A stretch of 64,000 nt of DNA from Streptomyces griseomycini (lineage in GTDB: Bacteria; Actinomycetota; Actinomycetes; Streptomycetales; Streptomycetaceae), in the NCBI RefSeq assembly GCF_014203535.1, contig NZ_JACHJI010000008.1, positions 248,001 through 312,000 of the forward strand. The letters run 5' to 3'. Below, piece by piece: positions 26,004 through 34,197 of the stretch. Made by a program: the position numbers and the translations under genes. The notes beneath the pieces are model-generated. The model saw only the letters and a list, made by a program, of their open reading frames with translations, ran no database searches and had not been told where the DNA came from. Each line of letters starts with the position of its first letter. Positions within the stretch are counted from its first letter, which is position 1.

Positions 26004-26297
26004 TCAGACCGTCGAGTGCAGCCGCAGCGTGCGCACCCCGCCGCCGGTGAGCAGCTCGACGATCCGCTCCCCGGCCGGCTTGCGGACGGCCGCCCCGCAG
26101 ACGGGGCAGGTGAAGGAGTAGAAGGTAGTGCGGCTGCTGGCGCCGATGGCCAGGCGCAGCGCGCTCGCGGCGAGCTCGAAGCGTTCCCGGCAGTCCGGGC
26201 AGCCCGCGCGGAAGACGACCGGGGCCACGTTCCTCATCCCCGCGAACGCGGACGCCACCGTCATGCCCCGCCCACCGGGCACCGCCGACTCGCTCAC
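26004..26297 (-). CDS. Small zinc-ribbon protein
   Basis: 97-residue protein with two CxxC pairs (CPDC near residue 37 and CPVC near residue 66) that would bind one zinc ion. The C-terminus GVRTLRLHSTV is hydrophobic and basic. I chose GTG 26297 (MSESAVPGGRGM); an internal ATG at 26274 is possible. The longer open frame further upstream is Arg/Gly-rich and looks non-coding. It lies between pafC and the small membrane protein gene on the same strand. Function unknown. Confidence 0.65.
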   Translation of the reverse strand: MSESAVPGGRGMTVASAFAGMRNVAPVVFRAGCPDCRERFELAASALRLAIGASSRTTFYSFTCPVCGAAVRKPAGERIVELLTGGGVRTLRLHSTV

Positions 26298-26364
26298 AGC
26301 ACCCGCCCCTGTCCGTCGTCCCGTCCGTCCCGTACCGCGTGCACCGCGTGCGCCCCGCGCGGCC

Positions 26365-27360
26365 TCATCCGGCGGCCTCGATCCCGTCGTACGCCGCCAG
26401 CGCCTCACGGGCCGCCTGCCGGGCGCTGTCGGCGAGCTCGGGCGGCTCGACGATCCGTCCGTCCCGCCCGAGCCGCAGCGCCAGCCGCCTGAGCGAGGCC
26501 GGGTCGGGGGTGCGCAGGGTGATGCGCAGCCCGCCGTCGGGGAGCTCGTCCGCGCTGTCGTGCGGGTAGTACTCGGCGACCCAGCGTCCGCCCGGCCCGA
26601 CCTCGACCACGACCTCCGGGTCCTCGGCCGCGGGCTGCACCAGCGCCTCCGACAGGTCCCGCAGCTCGATCTCGGGCGGCGCGGAGGGCTCGTCGAGGAT
26701 CCTGATCTCGGCGACCCGGTCGAGCCGAAAGGTGCGGCGCGCCTCGGAGCGGCGGCACCAGGCCTCGACGTAGGTGTGGCCGACGCTGACCAGGCGGATG
26801 GGATCGATCTCCCGTTCGGTGACCTCGTCCCGCGCGGGTGAGTAGTAGCGGATCCACAGTCTGCGGCGCTCGGCGATGGCCCGGTCGACGTCGGCGAAGA
26901 CGCCGCCCTCGGACTCGAAGGTCACCGAGAGCCGGGAGCTGGCGCCGGCCGCCTCACCGGCCGCGGCCTCCACCTTGGCGGTGGCCCGCAGCAGCGCCTG
27001 CCGGTCGCTCTCGCGCAGTCCGGGCAGCGTGGCCACGGCGCGGGCGGCGACCAGCAGGGCGGTGGCCTCGTCGGCGGCGAGCCGCAGCGGCTCGGCCGCC
27101 TCCGCGCCGAGCGCGGCGGGGTTGTGCCACCAGATGCGCTCGCCGTCGGTGTCGATGTCCAGCAGGTCGCCGCCGCGGAAGCTGGTGCCGCACATGGGCA
27201 GCACGTCGAGGTCGGAGACCAGCTCGTCCTCGGTGATGCCGAAGGCGCGCGCCACGTCCTCGACGCGGGCGCCGGGGCGCTCCCGCAGGTACGTCACCAG
27301 GGAGAGCATCCGTCGGGTCTGGTCGATGGCGTTCACGGGCCTGACCGGTTTGCCTGCCAC
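26365..27360 (-). CDS. pafC: WYL-domain regulator PafC
   Basis: 331-residue regulator with an N-terminal winged helix-turn-helix (about residues 10-65, RRMLSLVTYLRERPGARVED), a central WYL domain (about residues 165-235, IAERRRLWIRYYSPARDEV then RTFRLDRVAEIRIL) and a C-terminal WCX region. With PafB it forms the heterodimer that activates RecA-independent DNA-damage genes in mycobacteria; WYL domains there sense single-stranded DNA. GTG 27360 starts 18 bases after pafB. The pairing with pafB next to pafA is conserved across actinobacteria. Confidence 0.9.
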   Translation of the reverse strand: MAGKPVRPVNAIDQTRRMLSLVTYLRERPGARVEDVARAFGITEDELVSDLDVLPMCGTSFRGGDLLDIDTDGERIWWHNPAALGAEAAEPLRLAADEATALLVAARAVATLPGLRESDRQALLRATAKVEAAAGEAAGASSRLSVTFESEGGVFADVDRAIAERRRLWIRYYSPARDEVTEREIDPIRLVSVGHTYVEAWCRRSEARRTFRLDRVAEIRILDEPSAPPEIELRDLSEALVQPAAEDPEVVVEVGPGGRWVAEYYPHDSADELPDGGLRITLRTPDPASLRRLALRLGRDGRIVEPPELADSARQAAREALAAYDGIEAAG

Positions 27361-27378
27361 GTTGTCGTCCGCTCTCCC

Positions 27379-28332
27379 TCAGCCCTTGGCCACGGCGCGC
27401 AGCCGGTCCACCACGTCGGCCCGCAGCTCGGCGGGTTCCAGGACCACCACGTCCGGTCCGAACTCCACCAGCCAGGCGTCCAGGCCGTGTCCGTACGGAA
27501 TCTCCAACTCGTCCCAGCCGTCGCCGAGTTCCCGCACCGCGGTGGCCTTCGCCCGAAGGGGGTAACCGGCGTTCGAACGCAGCCGGATCCGCGCCGAGCG
27601 GTCGGCGGTCTCCCCCGCCCAGCTCGCCACGGTCTCGCGCACGGTGACGACGTCGGGCACCGGCGCGGTGTACCGGCCGCCGCGCGAGCGCACCTTCCCG
27701 GTGATCCGGGAGAGCCGGAAGACCCGCTCGGCGCCCCGGTCGCGGTCCCAGCCGGCCAGGTACCAGTGGCCGCGCCAGCACTCCAGCGCCCACGGCTCCA
27801 CGTGCCGCTGCTCGGGCTGGGCGGCGTTGGCCTTGCGGTAGTCGAAGACGACCGGCCGGCGGTCCCGGCAGGCCAGCATCAGCGGCTCGAACGCGGCCTC
27901 GTGCACGGGGATGCGCGGCTCCAGCGCGCCGTGGGCCCCGTACGGGTCGACGTCCTCGGGCAGTCCGGCCGCGCGCAGCTTCTGCAGGGCGCCGCTGGCC
28001 GCGCCCGCGAGCCGGGCCTGCTGCCACACCTTGGCGGCCAGTCCCAGCGCGGCGGCCTCCTCGGCGTCGAGGGTGATGGGCGGCAGCCGGTTGCTGTCGC
28101 GGCGGGCCAGGTAGCCGACCTCGCCGTCGAGGCTCTCGACGGTCTCGATGACCAGTCCGAGTTCGCGCAGGTCGTCCTTGTCGCGCTCGAACATCCGGTT
28201 GAAGGAGTCGTCGGACCCCGCTTCCAGATAGGCCTCGATGGACTCGCGCAGCTCGCGCTTGCTGAGCGGCCGTCGTGTCCCGAGCAGACACAGCGCCAGA
28301 TTCATCAGCCGCTCGGCCTTGGCAATGGCCAT
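27379..28332 (-). CDS. pafB: WYL-domain regulator PafB
   Basis: 317-residue partner of PafC, with an N-terminal helix-turn-helix (about residues 5-60, AERLMNLALCLLGTRRPLSKREL), a WYL domain (about residues 145-215, LMLACRDRRPVVFDYRKANA then RVFRLSRITGKVRS) and a C-terminal WCX domain ending VVDRLRAVAKG. I chose ATG 28332 (MAIAKAERL), with GAAGGG just upstream; the longer frame crosses the FKBP terminator. It lies 18 bases before pafC. It is separated from pafA by two FKBP genes, unlike in mycobacteria. Confidence 0.9.
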   Translation of the reverse strand: MAIAKAERLMNLALCLLGTRRPLSKRELRESIEAYLEAGSDDSFNRMFERDKDDLRELGLVIETVESLDGEVGYLARRDSNRLPPITLDAEEAAALGLAAKVWQQARLAGAASGALQKLRAAGLPEDVDPYGAHGALEPRIPVHEAAFEPLMLACRDRRPVVFDYRKANAAQPEQRHVEPWALECWRGHWYLAGWDRDRGAERVFRLSRITGKVRSRGGRYTAPVPDVVTVRETVASWAGETADRSARIRLRSNAGYPLRAKATAVRELGDGWDELEIPYGHGLDAWLVEFGPDVVVLEPAELRADVVDRLRAVAKG

Positions 28333-28405
28333 CGACGCCCTTCGCCTCCCTGTGGTGCTTACGACGGACGACCGTACCGCTCCACGGTGTCCTGACAAAA
28401 GCCGA

Positions 28406-28433
28406 GGGCCCACGCCCGGACAGGCGTGGGCCC
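28406..28433 (-). terminator. Terminator after the FKBP gene
   Basis: 11-base perfect stem, GGGCCCACGCC (28406-28416) with its complement (28423-28433) and a 6-base loop. It lies 28 bases past the FKBP stop and upstream of pafB, so pafBC probably has its own promoter or depends on read-through. Confidence 0.85.
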
Positions 28434-28461
28434 CAGGTGATCGGGTCCTGTCGTACGACGA

Positions 28462-28833
28462 TCAGACCCCGAGCAGGTCGACCACGAAGATCAGGGTCTC
28501 ACCGGGCTTGATCGCCGGGGTGGGGCTCTGGTTGCCGTAGGCGAGGTGGGCGGGGATGGTCAGCTGGCGGCGGCCGCCGACCTTCATGCCCTGCACGCCC
28601 TGGTCCCATCCCTTGATGACCCGGCCGGCGCCCAGCGGGAAGCGGAAGGGGGTGCCGCGGTTCCAGCTGGCGTCGAACTCCTCGCCCGTGCTGAAGGCGA
28701 CACCGACGTAGTGGACGGTGACGGTCTGGCCCGCCTGCGCCACCTCGCCGTCGCCCTCCCAGATGTCCTTGATCTCGAGGTCCGCCGGGGGCTCGCCGCC
28801 CGGGAAGTCGATCTCGGGCTTGTCGATGCTCAC
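28462..28833 (-). CDS. FKBP-type peptidyl-prolyl cis-trans isomerase (cytosolic)
   Basis: Single-domain FKBP of 123 residues that isomerises X-Pro bonds. It contains the conserved HYVGVAFSTGEEFDASW, FPLGAGRVIKGWDQGVQGMKVGGRR and PAHLAYGN segments and ends in FVVDLLGV. GTG 28833 with AGGAG 9 bases upstream. It lies 61 bases after the FKBP lipoprotein gene on the same strand, and its own terminator follows. No signal peptide, so it is cytosolic, unlike its neighbour. Confidence 0.95.
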   Translation of the reverse strand: MSIDKPEIDFPGGEPPADLEIKDIWEGDGEVAQAGQTVTVHYVGVAFSTGEEFDASWNRGTPFRFPLGAGRVIKGWDQGVQGMKVGGRRQLTIPAHLAYGNQSPTPAIKPGETLIFVVDLLGV

Positions 28834-28894
28834 GTCTGATGCTCCTGCTTGTCTGCGGAAAGGCGAACACGCACAGTCTTGCATCTCACGGGCA

Positions 28895-29896
28895 TCACAG
28901 CTTCGCGAGGAGGTCGACCGAGAACACCAGCGTGGAGTCCTTCTTGATCTTGCCGCCCTGCGGCGGGGTGTCGCCGTAGCCCAGCTCCGGCGGAATGACG
29001 ATCAGGACGCGGCTGCCGACCTTCTTGCCGGTCAGCCCCTGTGCCCAGCCCTTGACGACCTGCTGGAGCGAGAACGAGGTGAGCTGCTTCCGGCTGTACG
29101 TGGAGTCGAACTCCTCACCGCCGTCCCACAGCACGCCCTTGTACTGCACCAGCACGCTGTCCTCGGCGCCGACCTCCTCGCCGTCGCCCTCGATGACGTA
29201 GTTCGCCACGAGCTTCTTCGGCGCGTCCGCGCCGGGCACCTCGACGGAGGGCGCCTTGCCGTCGGTGTTGGTGCCGACCTTGGGCAGGTCGATGTCGTCC
29301 TGGGCGACCTCGGTGCCCTTGGCGCTGCTGTTCGCCTTGAACGTGTCCTTCACGTCCACGACGAACACCAGCGTGTCGGTGCCCTCGATGCCCGCCTGCT
29401 GGTTGCCCTGCTCGCCGTATCCCCAGGTCGGCGGGACGGCCATCTGGACGCGGCTGCCGGCCTTCTTCCCGATGAGGCCGTACCGCCAGCCGTCGATGAT
29501 GGCGCCCTGGGTGAGCGGGAGCGCCAGGCGGGCCCCCCGGTCGTAGGAGTTGTCGAACACCTTGCCGGTGTCCCAGATCTGGCCGAGGTAGTGGGCCACC
29601 ACGAAGTCGTTCTCCGCGACCGTCCTGCCGCCGCCGGCGATGACCGTCTTCACCGCGAGCTGGCCGGACGGGTCGCCGCTGCCCTTGGCGACCGTGGGCT
29701 TCTGGTCGAACTCCGTGCCCGCGGTGATCGCCGGCAGCGGGCCGTCGACGATCTTCGGCGGCGGCGCCTCGGACGCCTGGGACGCGGAGGGCGAGGCGCT
29801 GTCGCTGGCCTTGCTCGAGTCGGACTTGTCGTCGCCGCACGCGGCGAGGGTGACCAGTCCAGCGGGTACGGCGAGGAGAAGTGAGCGTCGGCGCAC
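28895..29896 (-). CDS. Lipoprotein with two FKBP-type isomerase domains
   Basis: 333-residue secreted lipoprotein. A basic N-terminus, hydrophobic stretch and lipobox LAAC (Cys20) predict lipid anchoring outside the membrane. A Ser/Asp-rich linker leads to two FKBP domains. The first (about residues 80-190) has YLGQIWDTGKVFDNSYDRG and GYGEQGNQQAG. The second (about 240-333) has YKGVLWDGGEEFDSTYSR and LGYGDTPPQGG. GTG 29896. It should help fold exported proteins, which fits a neighbourhood that also encodes Tat components. It lies downstream of pafA beyond a strong hairpin. Confidence 0.93.
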   Translation of the reverse strand: MRRRSLLLAVPAGLVTLAACGDDKSDSSKASDSASPSASQASEAPPPKIVDGPLPAITAGTEFDQKPTVAKGSGDPSGQLAVKTVIAGGGRTVAENDFVVAHYLGQIWDTGKVFDNSYDRGARLALPLTQGAIIDGWRYGLIGKKAGSRVQMAVPPTWGYGEQGNQQAGIEGTDTLVFVVDVKDTFKANSSAKGTEVAQDDIDLPKVGTNTDGKAPSVEVPGADAPKKLVANYVIEGDGEEVGAEDSVLVQYKGVLWDGGEEFDSTYSRKQLTSFSLQQVVKGWAQGLTGKKVGSRVLIVIPPELGYGDTPPQGGKIKKDSTLVFSVDLLAKL

Positions 29897-29958
29897 GGTG
29901 GGGGCCTCGTAATCGTCGATCTTGTGAATGGCGTCCGCGCAACTCTACGGCGTGAGAA

Positions 29959-29988
29959 GGGCGCCGTACGGTGTAACGTACGGCGCCC
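29959..29988 (-). terminator. Terminator after pafA
   Basis: 12-base perfect stem: GGGCGCCGTACG (29959-29970) and its complement (29977-29988) around GTGTAA. Located 46 bases past the pafA stop. Confidence 0.88.
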
Positions 29989-30033
29989 GTGTGACGTTCC
30001 GGGAATTTTCGGATCCCTGGCGGAACGCGCGGC

Positions 30034-31395
30034 TCACATTCCGGCGATCAGCTTCTCCACCCGCTCGTCCACCGAACGGAACGGGTCCTTGCACAACACG
30101 GTCCGCTGGGCCTGGTCGTTGAGCTTGAGGTGGACCCAGTCGACGGTGAAGTCCCGGCGCTGCTCCTGGGCCCGCCGGATGAAGTCCCCGCGCAGCCGGG
30201 CCCGGGTGGTCTGCGGCGGGACCGACTTGCCCTCGAAGATCTTCACGTCGTTGCAGATCCGGGCCGCCTGCCCCTTCTTCTCCAGCAGGTAGTACAGGCC
30301 ACGACGGCGGTGGATGTCGTGGTAGGCGAGGTCTATCTGCGCGACCCGCGGATGCGACATGGTCATGTTGTGCTTGGCCCGGTACCGCTCGAGGAGCTTG
30401 TACTTCATGACCCAGTCGATCTCGGTGCCGATGCGGTCGAGGTCCTCGGACTCGATCGCGTCCAGCGTGCGGCCCCACAGCTCCAGCACCTGCTCGACGG
30501 TGCCGGTGCGGATGCCGCGGCGCTCGCAGAAGTCCAGCGCCTTCTCGTAGTACTCGCGCTGCACCTCCAGCGCGGAGGCCTCCCGGCCGCTGGCCAGGCG
30601 CACCTTCCGCCGGCCGGTGATGTCGTGGCTGACCTCGCGGATCGCCCGGATCGGGTTCTCCAGGGTGAGGTCGCGCATCACGGTGCCCGCCTCGATCATG
30701 CGCAGCACCAGGTCGGTGGCCCCGACCTTGAGCAGCATGGTCGTCTCGGACATGTTCGAGTCGCCCACGATGACGTGCAGACGGCGGTAGCGCTCGGCGT
30801 CCGCGTGCGGCTCGTCCCGCGTGTTGATGATCGGCCGGGAGCGGGTCGTCGCCGAGGAGACGCCCTCCCAGATGTGCTCGGCCCGCTGGCTGACGCAGTA
30901 CACGGCGCCGCGCGGCGTCTGCAGCACCTTGCCGGCACCGCACAGCAGCTGGCGGGTGACCAGGAACGGGATGAGGATGTCCGCGAGCCGGGAGAACTCC
31001 CCGTGCCGGGCCACCAGGTAGTTCTCGTGGCACCCGTAGGAGTTGCCCGCCGAGTCGGTGTTGTTCTTGAAGAGGTAGACGTCGCCCGCGATTCCCTCCT
31101 CGTGCAGGCGTCGTTCCGCGTCCACCAGGAGTCCCTCGAGAATGCGCTCGCCGGCCTTGTCGTGGGTGACCAGTTCGGTCACGTTGTCACATTCGGGTGT
31201 GGCGTATTCCGGATGTGACCCCACGTCGAGATAGAGGCGGGCGCCGTTCCGCAGAAAGACATTGCTGCTTCGGCCCCATGACACGACACGGCGGAAGAGG
31301 TACCGCGCCACCTCGTCAGGCGACAGACGGCGCTGTCCCCTGAACGTGCACGTGACGCCGTACTCGTTCTCCAGCCCGAAAATGCGGCGGTCCAT
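30034..31395 (-). CDS. pafA: Pup-protein ligase PafA
   Basis: ATP-dependent ligase of 453 residues that joins the C-terminal glutamate of Pup to substrate lysines. The fold is related to glutamine synthetase. The N-terminal GLENEYGV metal-binding glutamates, the catalytic aspartate in ARLYLDVGSHPEYATPE near residue 57, and the nucleotide-binding YLFKNNTDSAGNSYGCHENYL and RPIINTRDEPHADAERYRRLHVIVGD segments are all intact. It lacks the N-terminal loop that distinguishes Dop. The ATG at 31395 has no ribosome site; TAATGT ends 6 bases upstream, so the mRNA is probably leaderless. The MFS gene ends 9 bases upstream on the same strand. Confidence 0.97.
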   Translation of the reverse strand: MDRRIFGLENEYGVTCTFRGQRRLSPDEVARYLFRRVVSWGRSSNVFLRNGARLYLDVGSHPEYATPECDNVTELVTHDKAGERILEGLLVDAERRLHEEGIAGDVYLFKNNTDSAGNSYGCHENYLVARHGEFSRLADILIPFLVTRQLLCGAGKVLQTPRGAVYCVSQRAEHIWEGVSSATTRSRPIINTRDEPHADAERYRRLHVIVGDSNMSETTMLLKVGATDLVLRMIEAGTVMRDLTLENPIRAIREVSHDITGRRKVRLASGREASALEVQREYYEKALDFCERRGIRTGTVEQVLELWGRTLDAIESEDLDRIGTEIDWVMKYKLLERYRAKHNMTMSHPRVAQIDLAYHDIHRRRGLYYLLEKKGQAARICNDVKIFEGKSVPPQTTRARLRGDFIRRAQEQRRDFTVDWVHLKLNDQAQRTVLCKDPFRSVDERVEKLIAGM

Positions 31396-31401
31396 GAGGG
31401 A

Positions 31402-31429
31402 ACATTACGCCCGATCCCCCGAACTGAAA
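31402..31429 (-). promoter_or_regulatory. Candidate pafA promoter giving a leaderless mRNA
   Basis: On the minus strand, TTTCAG (31424-31429) and TAATGT (31402-31407) are separated by 16 bases. Transcription 7 bases past the -10 would begin at the A of the pafA ATG. The -10 overlaps the stop codon of the MFS gene. Confidence 0.55.
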
Positions 31430-32664
31430 CGGGGTTCGACAGCACGATTCGGATCATTTTCCGAGCGGGCCGCAACCACCGCTGTTCCGGCGGGAACTGC
31501 CAATACCCGTCCGGTGGCGATCAAAACCAGCAGCGACACGCCGCCCGCGGCCCCCGGCACGGCGAACCCCCACAGCGCCCCGCCCGCCTCGACGACCGGA
31601 CCCGTGAGCCCCGTCCCGACCGACGCGCCCACGGTGAACGTCGTCACCAGCCAGGAGAACGCCTCCGTGACCGTCCCGCGCGGCGCGTGCCGGTCGACCA
31701 GGACGAAGGCGCAGGCGATGACCGGGGCGAGGAAGAGGCCGGCGACCACCGTGAGCAACGTCATGGCCACCACGCCCGGCATCAGGACCAGCGGCAGGTA
31801 ACACACCGCCAGAAGGGCCACCAGCACCTGAAGTCGCCGCGCGGGTTCGCCGAACCACTGCCGCGCCCCGTACACCGCGCCGCCGATGAGCGCACCGAGG
31901 CCCAGGCCCGCCATCAGCCAGCCGTACACCCGGTCGCCACCGTGGTCGTCCGCGTACGACACCGCCGCCACGGTGATGGACCCCAGCGCGATCCCCACGA
32001 ACAGGAAGGCGCCCAGCAGCGCGAGCAGCCCCGGCGAACGCAGCGCGCCCAGCCAGTGCGCCTCGCGCGGCGCCGACCGCCACGCGCGCGAGGGCGGCGA
32101 GACGACCACGGACAGGGCGCCCAGCACCCCGATGACGTTCAGCACGAGCAGCGCGGCCTGGGCCGACCACAGCGAGGTGCACACCGTCACCAGCAGCGGC
32201 CCGACGGTGAACATCACCTCCTGCGCCACGGCGTCCATGGCGTACGCCCGGTGCACCTGGTCCTCCTTGGGCAGCACCGAGGCCCACAGGGCCCGCAGAC
32301 CGCCCTCCAGGGGCGGTGTGAAGAGCCCCGCGGCGGCCACGGCGCCCCAGGCCACCGCCGCCGGTTCGGTCCCCACGAGGGCGAACACGGCCATCGCCAG
32401 CGCCGACAGCACGGCGGCGGGCAGCTGCACCCGCGGCTGCCCCCGCAGGTCCACCAGCCGTCCCAGCACCGGCTGCCCCACGGCGTTGGCGACGCCGTAC
32501 ACCGCCGCCAGCGCACCGGCCAGGCTGTACGTACCGCCCTCGGCCCGCACGAACAGCACGATCGCGATGGCGGCGGTCGCATTGGGCAACCGGCCCACCA
32601 GGGTGCCCGCGAGCAGCCGGGTGGCGTGCCGTGCCCGGAGGATCTCCAGGTATCCCGTGGCCAT
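31405..32664 (-). CDS. MFS transporter
   Basis: Major facilitator of about 419 residues with twelve hydrophobic helices. GRLVDLRGQPRVQLP after helix 2 corresponds to the family loop 2-3 motif. I chose ATG 32664 because GGAGGG lies 6 bases upstream; an upstream ATG at 32682 would include that site. It diverges from a LacI-type regulator, with an inverted repeat between, so it is probably repressed by it. It may carry a sugar or a drug; the family does not settle this. Its stop codon overlaps the candidate pafA promoter. Confidence 0.88.
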   Translation of the reverse strand: MATGYLEILRARHATRLLAGTLVGRLPNATAAIAIVLFVRAEGGTYSLAGALAAVYGVANAVGQPVLGRLVDLRGQPRVQLPAAVLSALAMAVFALVGTEPAAVAWGAVAAAGLFTPPLEGGLRALWASVLPKEDQVHRAYAMDAVAQEVMFTVGPLLVTVCTSLWSAQAALLVLNVIGVLGALSVVVSPPSRAWRSAPREAHWLGALRSPGLLALLGAFLFVGIALGSITVAAVSYADDHGGDRVYGWLMAGLGLGALIGGAVYGARQWFGEPARRLQVLVALLAVCYLPLVLMPGVVAMTLLTVVAGLFLAPVIACAFVLVDRHAPRGTVTEAFSWLVTTFTVGASVGTGLTGPVVEAGGALWGFAVPGAAGGVSLLVLIATGRVLAVPAGTAVVAARSENDPNRAVEPRFSSGDRA

Positions 32665-32700
32665 GCCGAGCCCTCCACTCATGCTCGTTCGTCGAGGTTT

Positions 32701-32727
32701 TACGTATAACGAGTCCGTCCATACGTA
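32701..32727. promoter_or_regulatory. Inverted repeat TACGTAT-N13-ATACGTA between the MFS and LacI genes
   Basis: Perfect 7-base arms at 32701-32707 and 32721-32727 in the 107-base divergent promoter region. An AT-rich site in a very GC-rich genome; a likely operator for the adjacent LacI-type protein. Confidence 0.6.
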
Positions 32728-32771
32728 CCATGTCCGCTGTTCACCAGTCCAGACGAAGGAGCGGCCCGACG

Positions 32772-33785
32772 GTGGCACGAGCCAGCACCCGCCCCACGAG
32801 CCGGGACGTGGCCCGGGCCGCCGGCGTCTCCCAGGCCGCGGTCTCCCTGGTCCTCGGCGACAAGTGGCGCGGCCGGGTCTCCCAGGCCACGGCGCAGCGC
32901 GTCCGCGAGGCCGCCCGCACCCTGGGCTACCGCCCCAACCTCGCCGCCCGCAACCTCCGCCTCGGCCGCACCCGCACGGTCCTCCTGGTCGTCCCCGCCC
33001 TCACCACGGAATTCTTCGCGGGCGTCTACACGGGAGCCGCCCGAGTAGCCTCCGAGCACGGCTTCGGCGTGGTCCTCTACCCCTCCCCCGAGGGCATCGG
33101 CCCCGCCCGCGACCCCTTCGCCTCCGCCCAGGCCGCCCTGGACGGCGTCATCGCCTCCTCCATGGCCGCCGAAGCCCTCACCGCGATCCGCGGCGACCAG
33201 CTCCCCCTGGTGATGCTGGACAGCGACCCCGACGGCCCCACGGGCGCGGCCACGGTCAACCTCGACATCGCCGACGGCGTCCGCCAGGTCACCGACCACC
33301 TCCTCGCCCTGGGCCACCGCCACTTCCTCCACCTGGCCGCGGACGTGGCCTCCTGGACCTTCGAGGTGCGCGCCCGCGCACTCGCGGCCCGTCTCCGCGA
33401 GGTCCCCGGGACCTCCCTCCGCACGACGAGGTCCCCCATCTCCATCAAGGGAGCGGAGGCCGCGGCGCACGCCGCGCTCCCCGCTCCCCACCGCCCCACC
33501 GCCGTGGTCTGCGACGACGACCAGCTGGCGGCCGGCACCTACAAGGCGGCCCGCCGCCTGGGCCTGCGCGTTCCCGACGACCTCTCCGTCACCGGGCTGG
33601 ACGACCTGGCCCTGGCCACCGCGATCGACCCGGAACTCACCACGGTCCGCCTGGACGCGGAACTCTTCGGCGAACGCGGCATGCGGGCCCTCCTCGCCGT
33701 CCTGGACGACCGCACCCCCGAGGCGGGCGACATCCCGGTCGAGCTGGTGGTGAGGGGCTCGACGGGCCCGGCGAGGGCCGACTGA
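32772..33785 (+). CDS. LacI family transcriptional regulator
   Basis: 337-residue repressor with an N-terminal LacI helix-turn-helix (about residues 6-55, TSRDVARAAGVSQAAVSLVL and GYRPNLAARNLR) and a periplasmic-binding-like sugar/effector domain. DDLSVTGLDDLALA near residue 275 is the conserved C-terminal motif. I chose GTG 32772, with GAAGGAG 10 bases upstream; ATG 32730 in the same frame is possible but lacks such a site. Codon use is notably C-rich at third positions. It diverges from the MFS transporter, its likely target. Confidence 0.9.
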   Translation: MARASTRPTSRDVARAAGVSQAAVSLVLGDKWRGRVSQATAQRVREAARTLGYRPNLAARNLRLGRTRTVLLVVPALTTEFFAGVYTGAARVASEHGFGVVLYPSPEGIGPARDPFASAQAALDGVIASSMAAEALTAIRGDQLPLVMLDSDPDGPTGAATVNLDIADGVRQVTDHLLALGHRHFLHLAADVASWTFEVRARALAARLREVPGTSLRTTRSPISIKGAEAAAHAALPAPHRPTAVVCDDDQLAAGTYKAARRLGLRVPDDLSVTGLDDLALATAIDPELTTVRLDAELFGERGMRALLAVLDDRTPEAGDIPVELVVRGSTGPARAD

Positions 33786-34144
33786 GCGAACGGCTGCCGA
33801 CCGGCGCCGGCGCGCGGGTGCGCAGCCCGGCGCTGACGGGGTGCCGCCGCGCCCTCGGCTGAGCGGCAGCAGCGCGCCGCCCGGCGCGCGAGGGCGGCGG
33901 TGGGCGCCCGTCGGCCGCCCACGGCGGGAAGGGAGCGGGGCGGGGTGGCCGCCCGCGGCGGCCGGCGCGCCGACACCAGCGCTTCCACCGAGTCACCGGT
34001 CCCGCGCCGGACCGAGGACGGACACCTCCGACGCGGCCCCGACCCACCCACCGGACCATGGGCGCCGGCTGCCCGAGCCCCCGCCGAACCGAAAGCCGCG
34101 CCGCAGGCCTCGGACCCGCGCCCCCACCCACCCGCACACGCTGC
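33786..34144. other. Very GC-rich intergenic region, no gene seen
   Basis: About 360 bases between the convergent LacI and prcA genes. Long open frames here lack ribosome sites and have proline/arginine-rich translations typical of non-coding GC-rich DNA. Imperfect CCGCC/GGCGG repeats near 33842-33902 could terminate the LacI transcript. Confidence 0.5.
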
Positions 34145-34170
34145 GCGCCCCGGCCGACCGACCGGGGCGC
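34145..34170 (-). terminator. Terminator after prcA
   Basis: 9-base perfect stem: GCGCCCCGG (34145-34153) and its complement (34162-34170) around an 8-base loop, 27 bases beyond the prcA stop. Confidence 0.75.
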
Positions 34171-34197
34171 TCAGCGAAACCTCGGGTGAAGCCGGGG

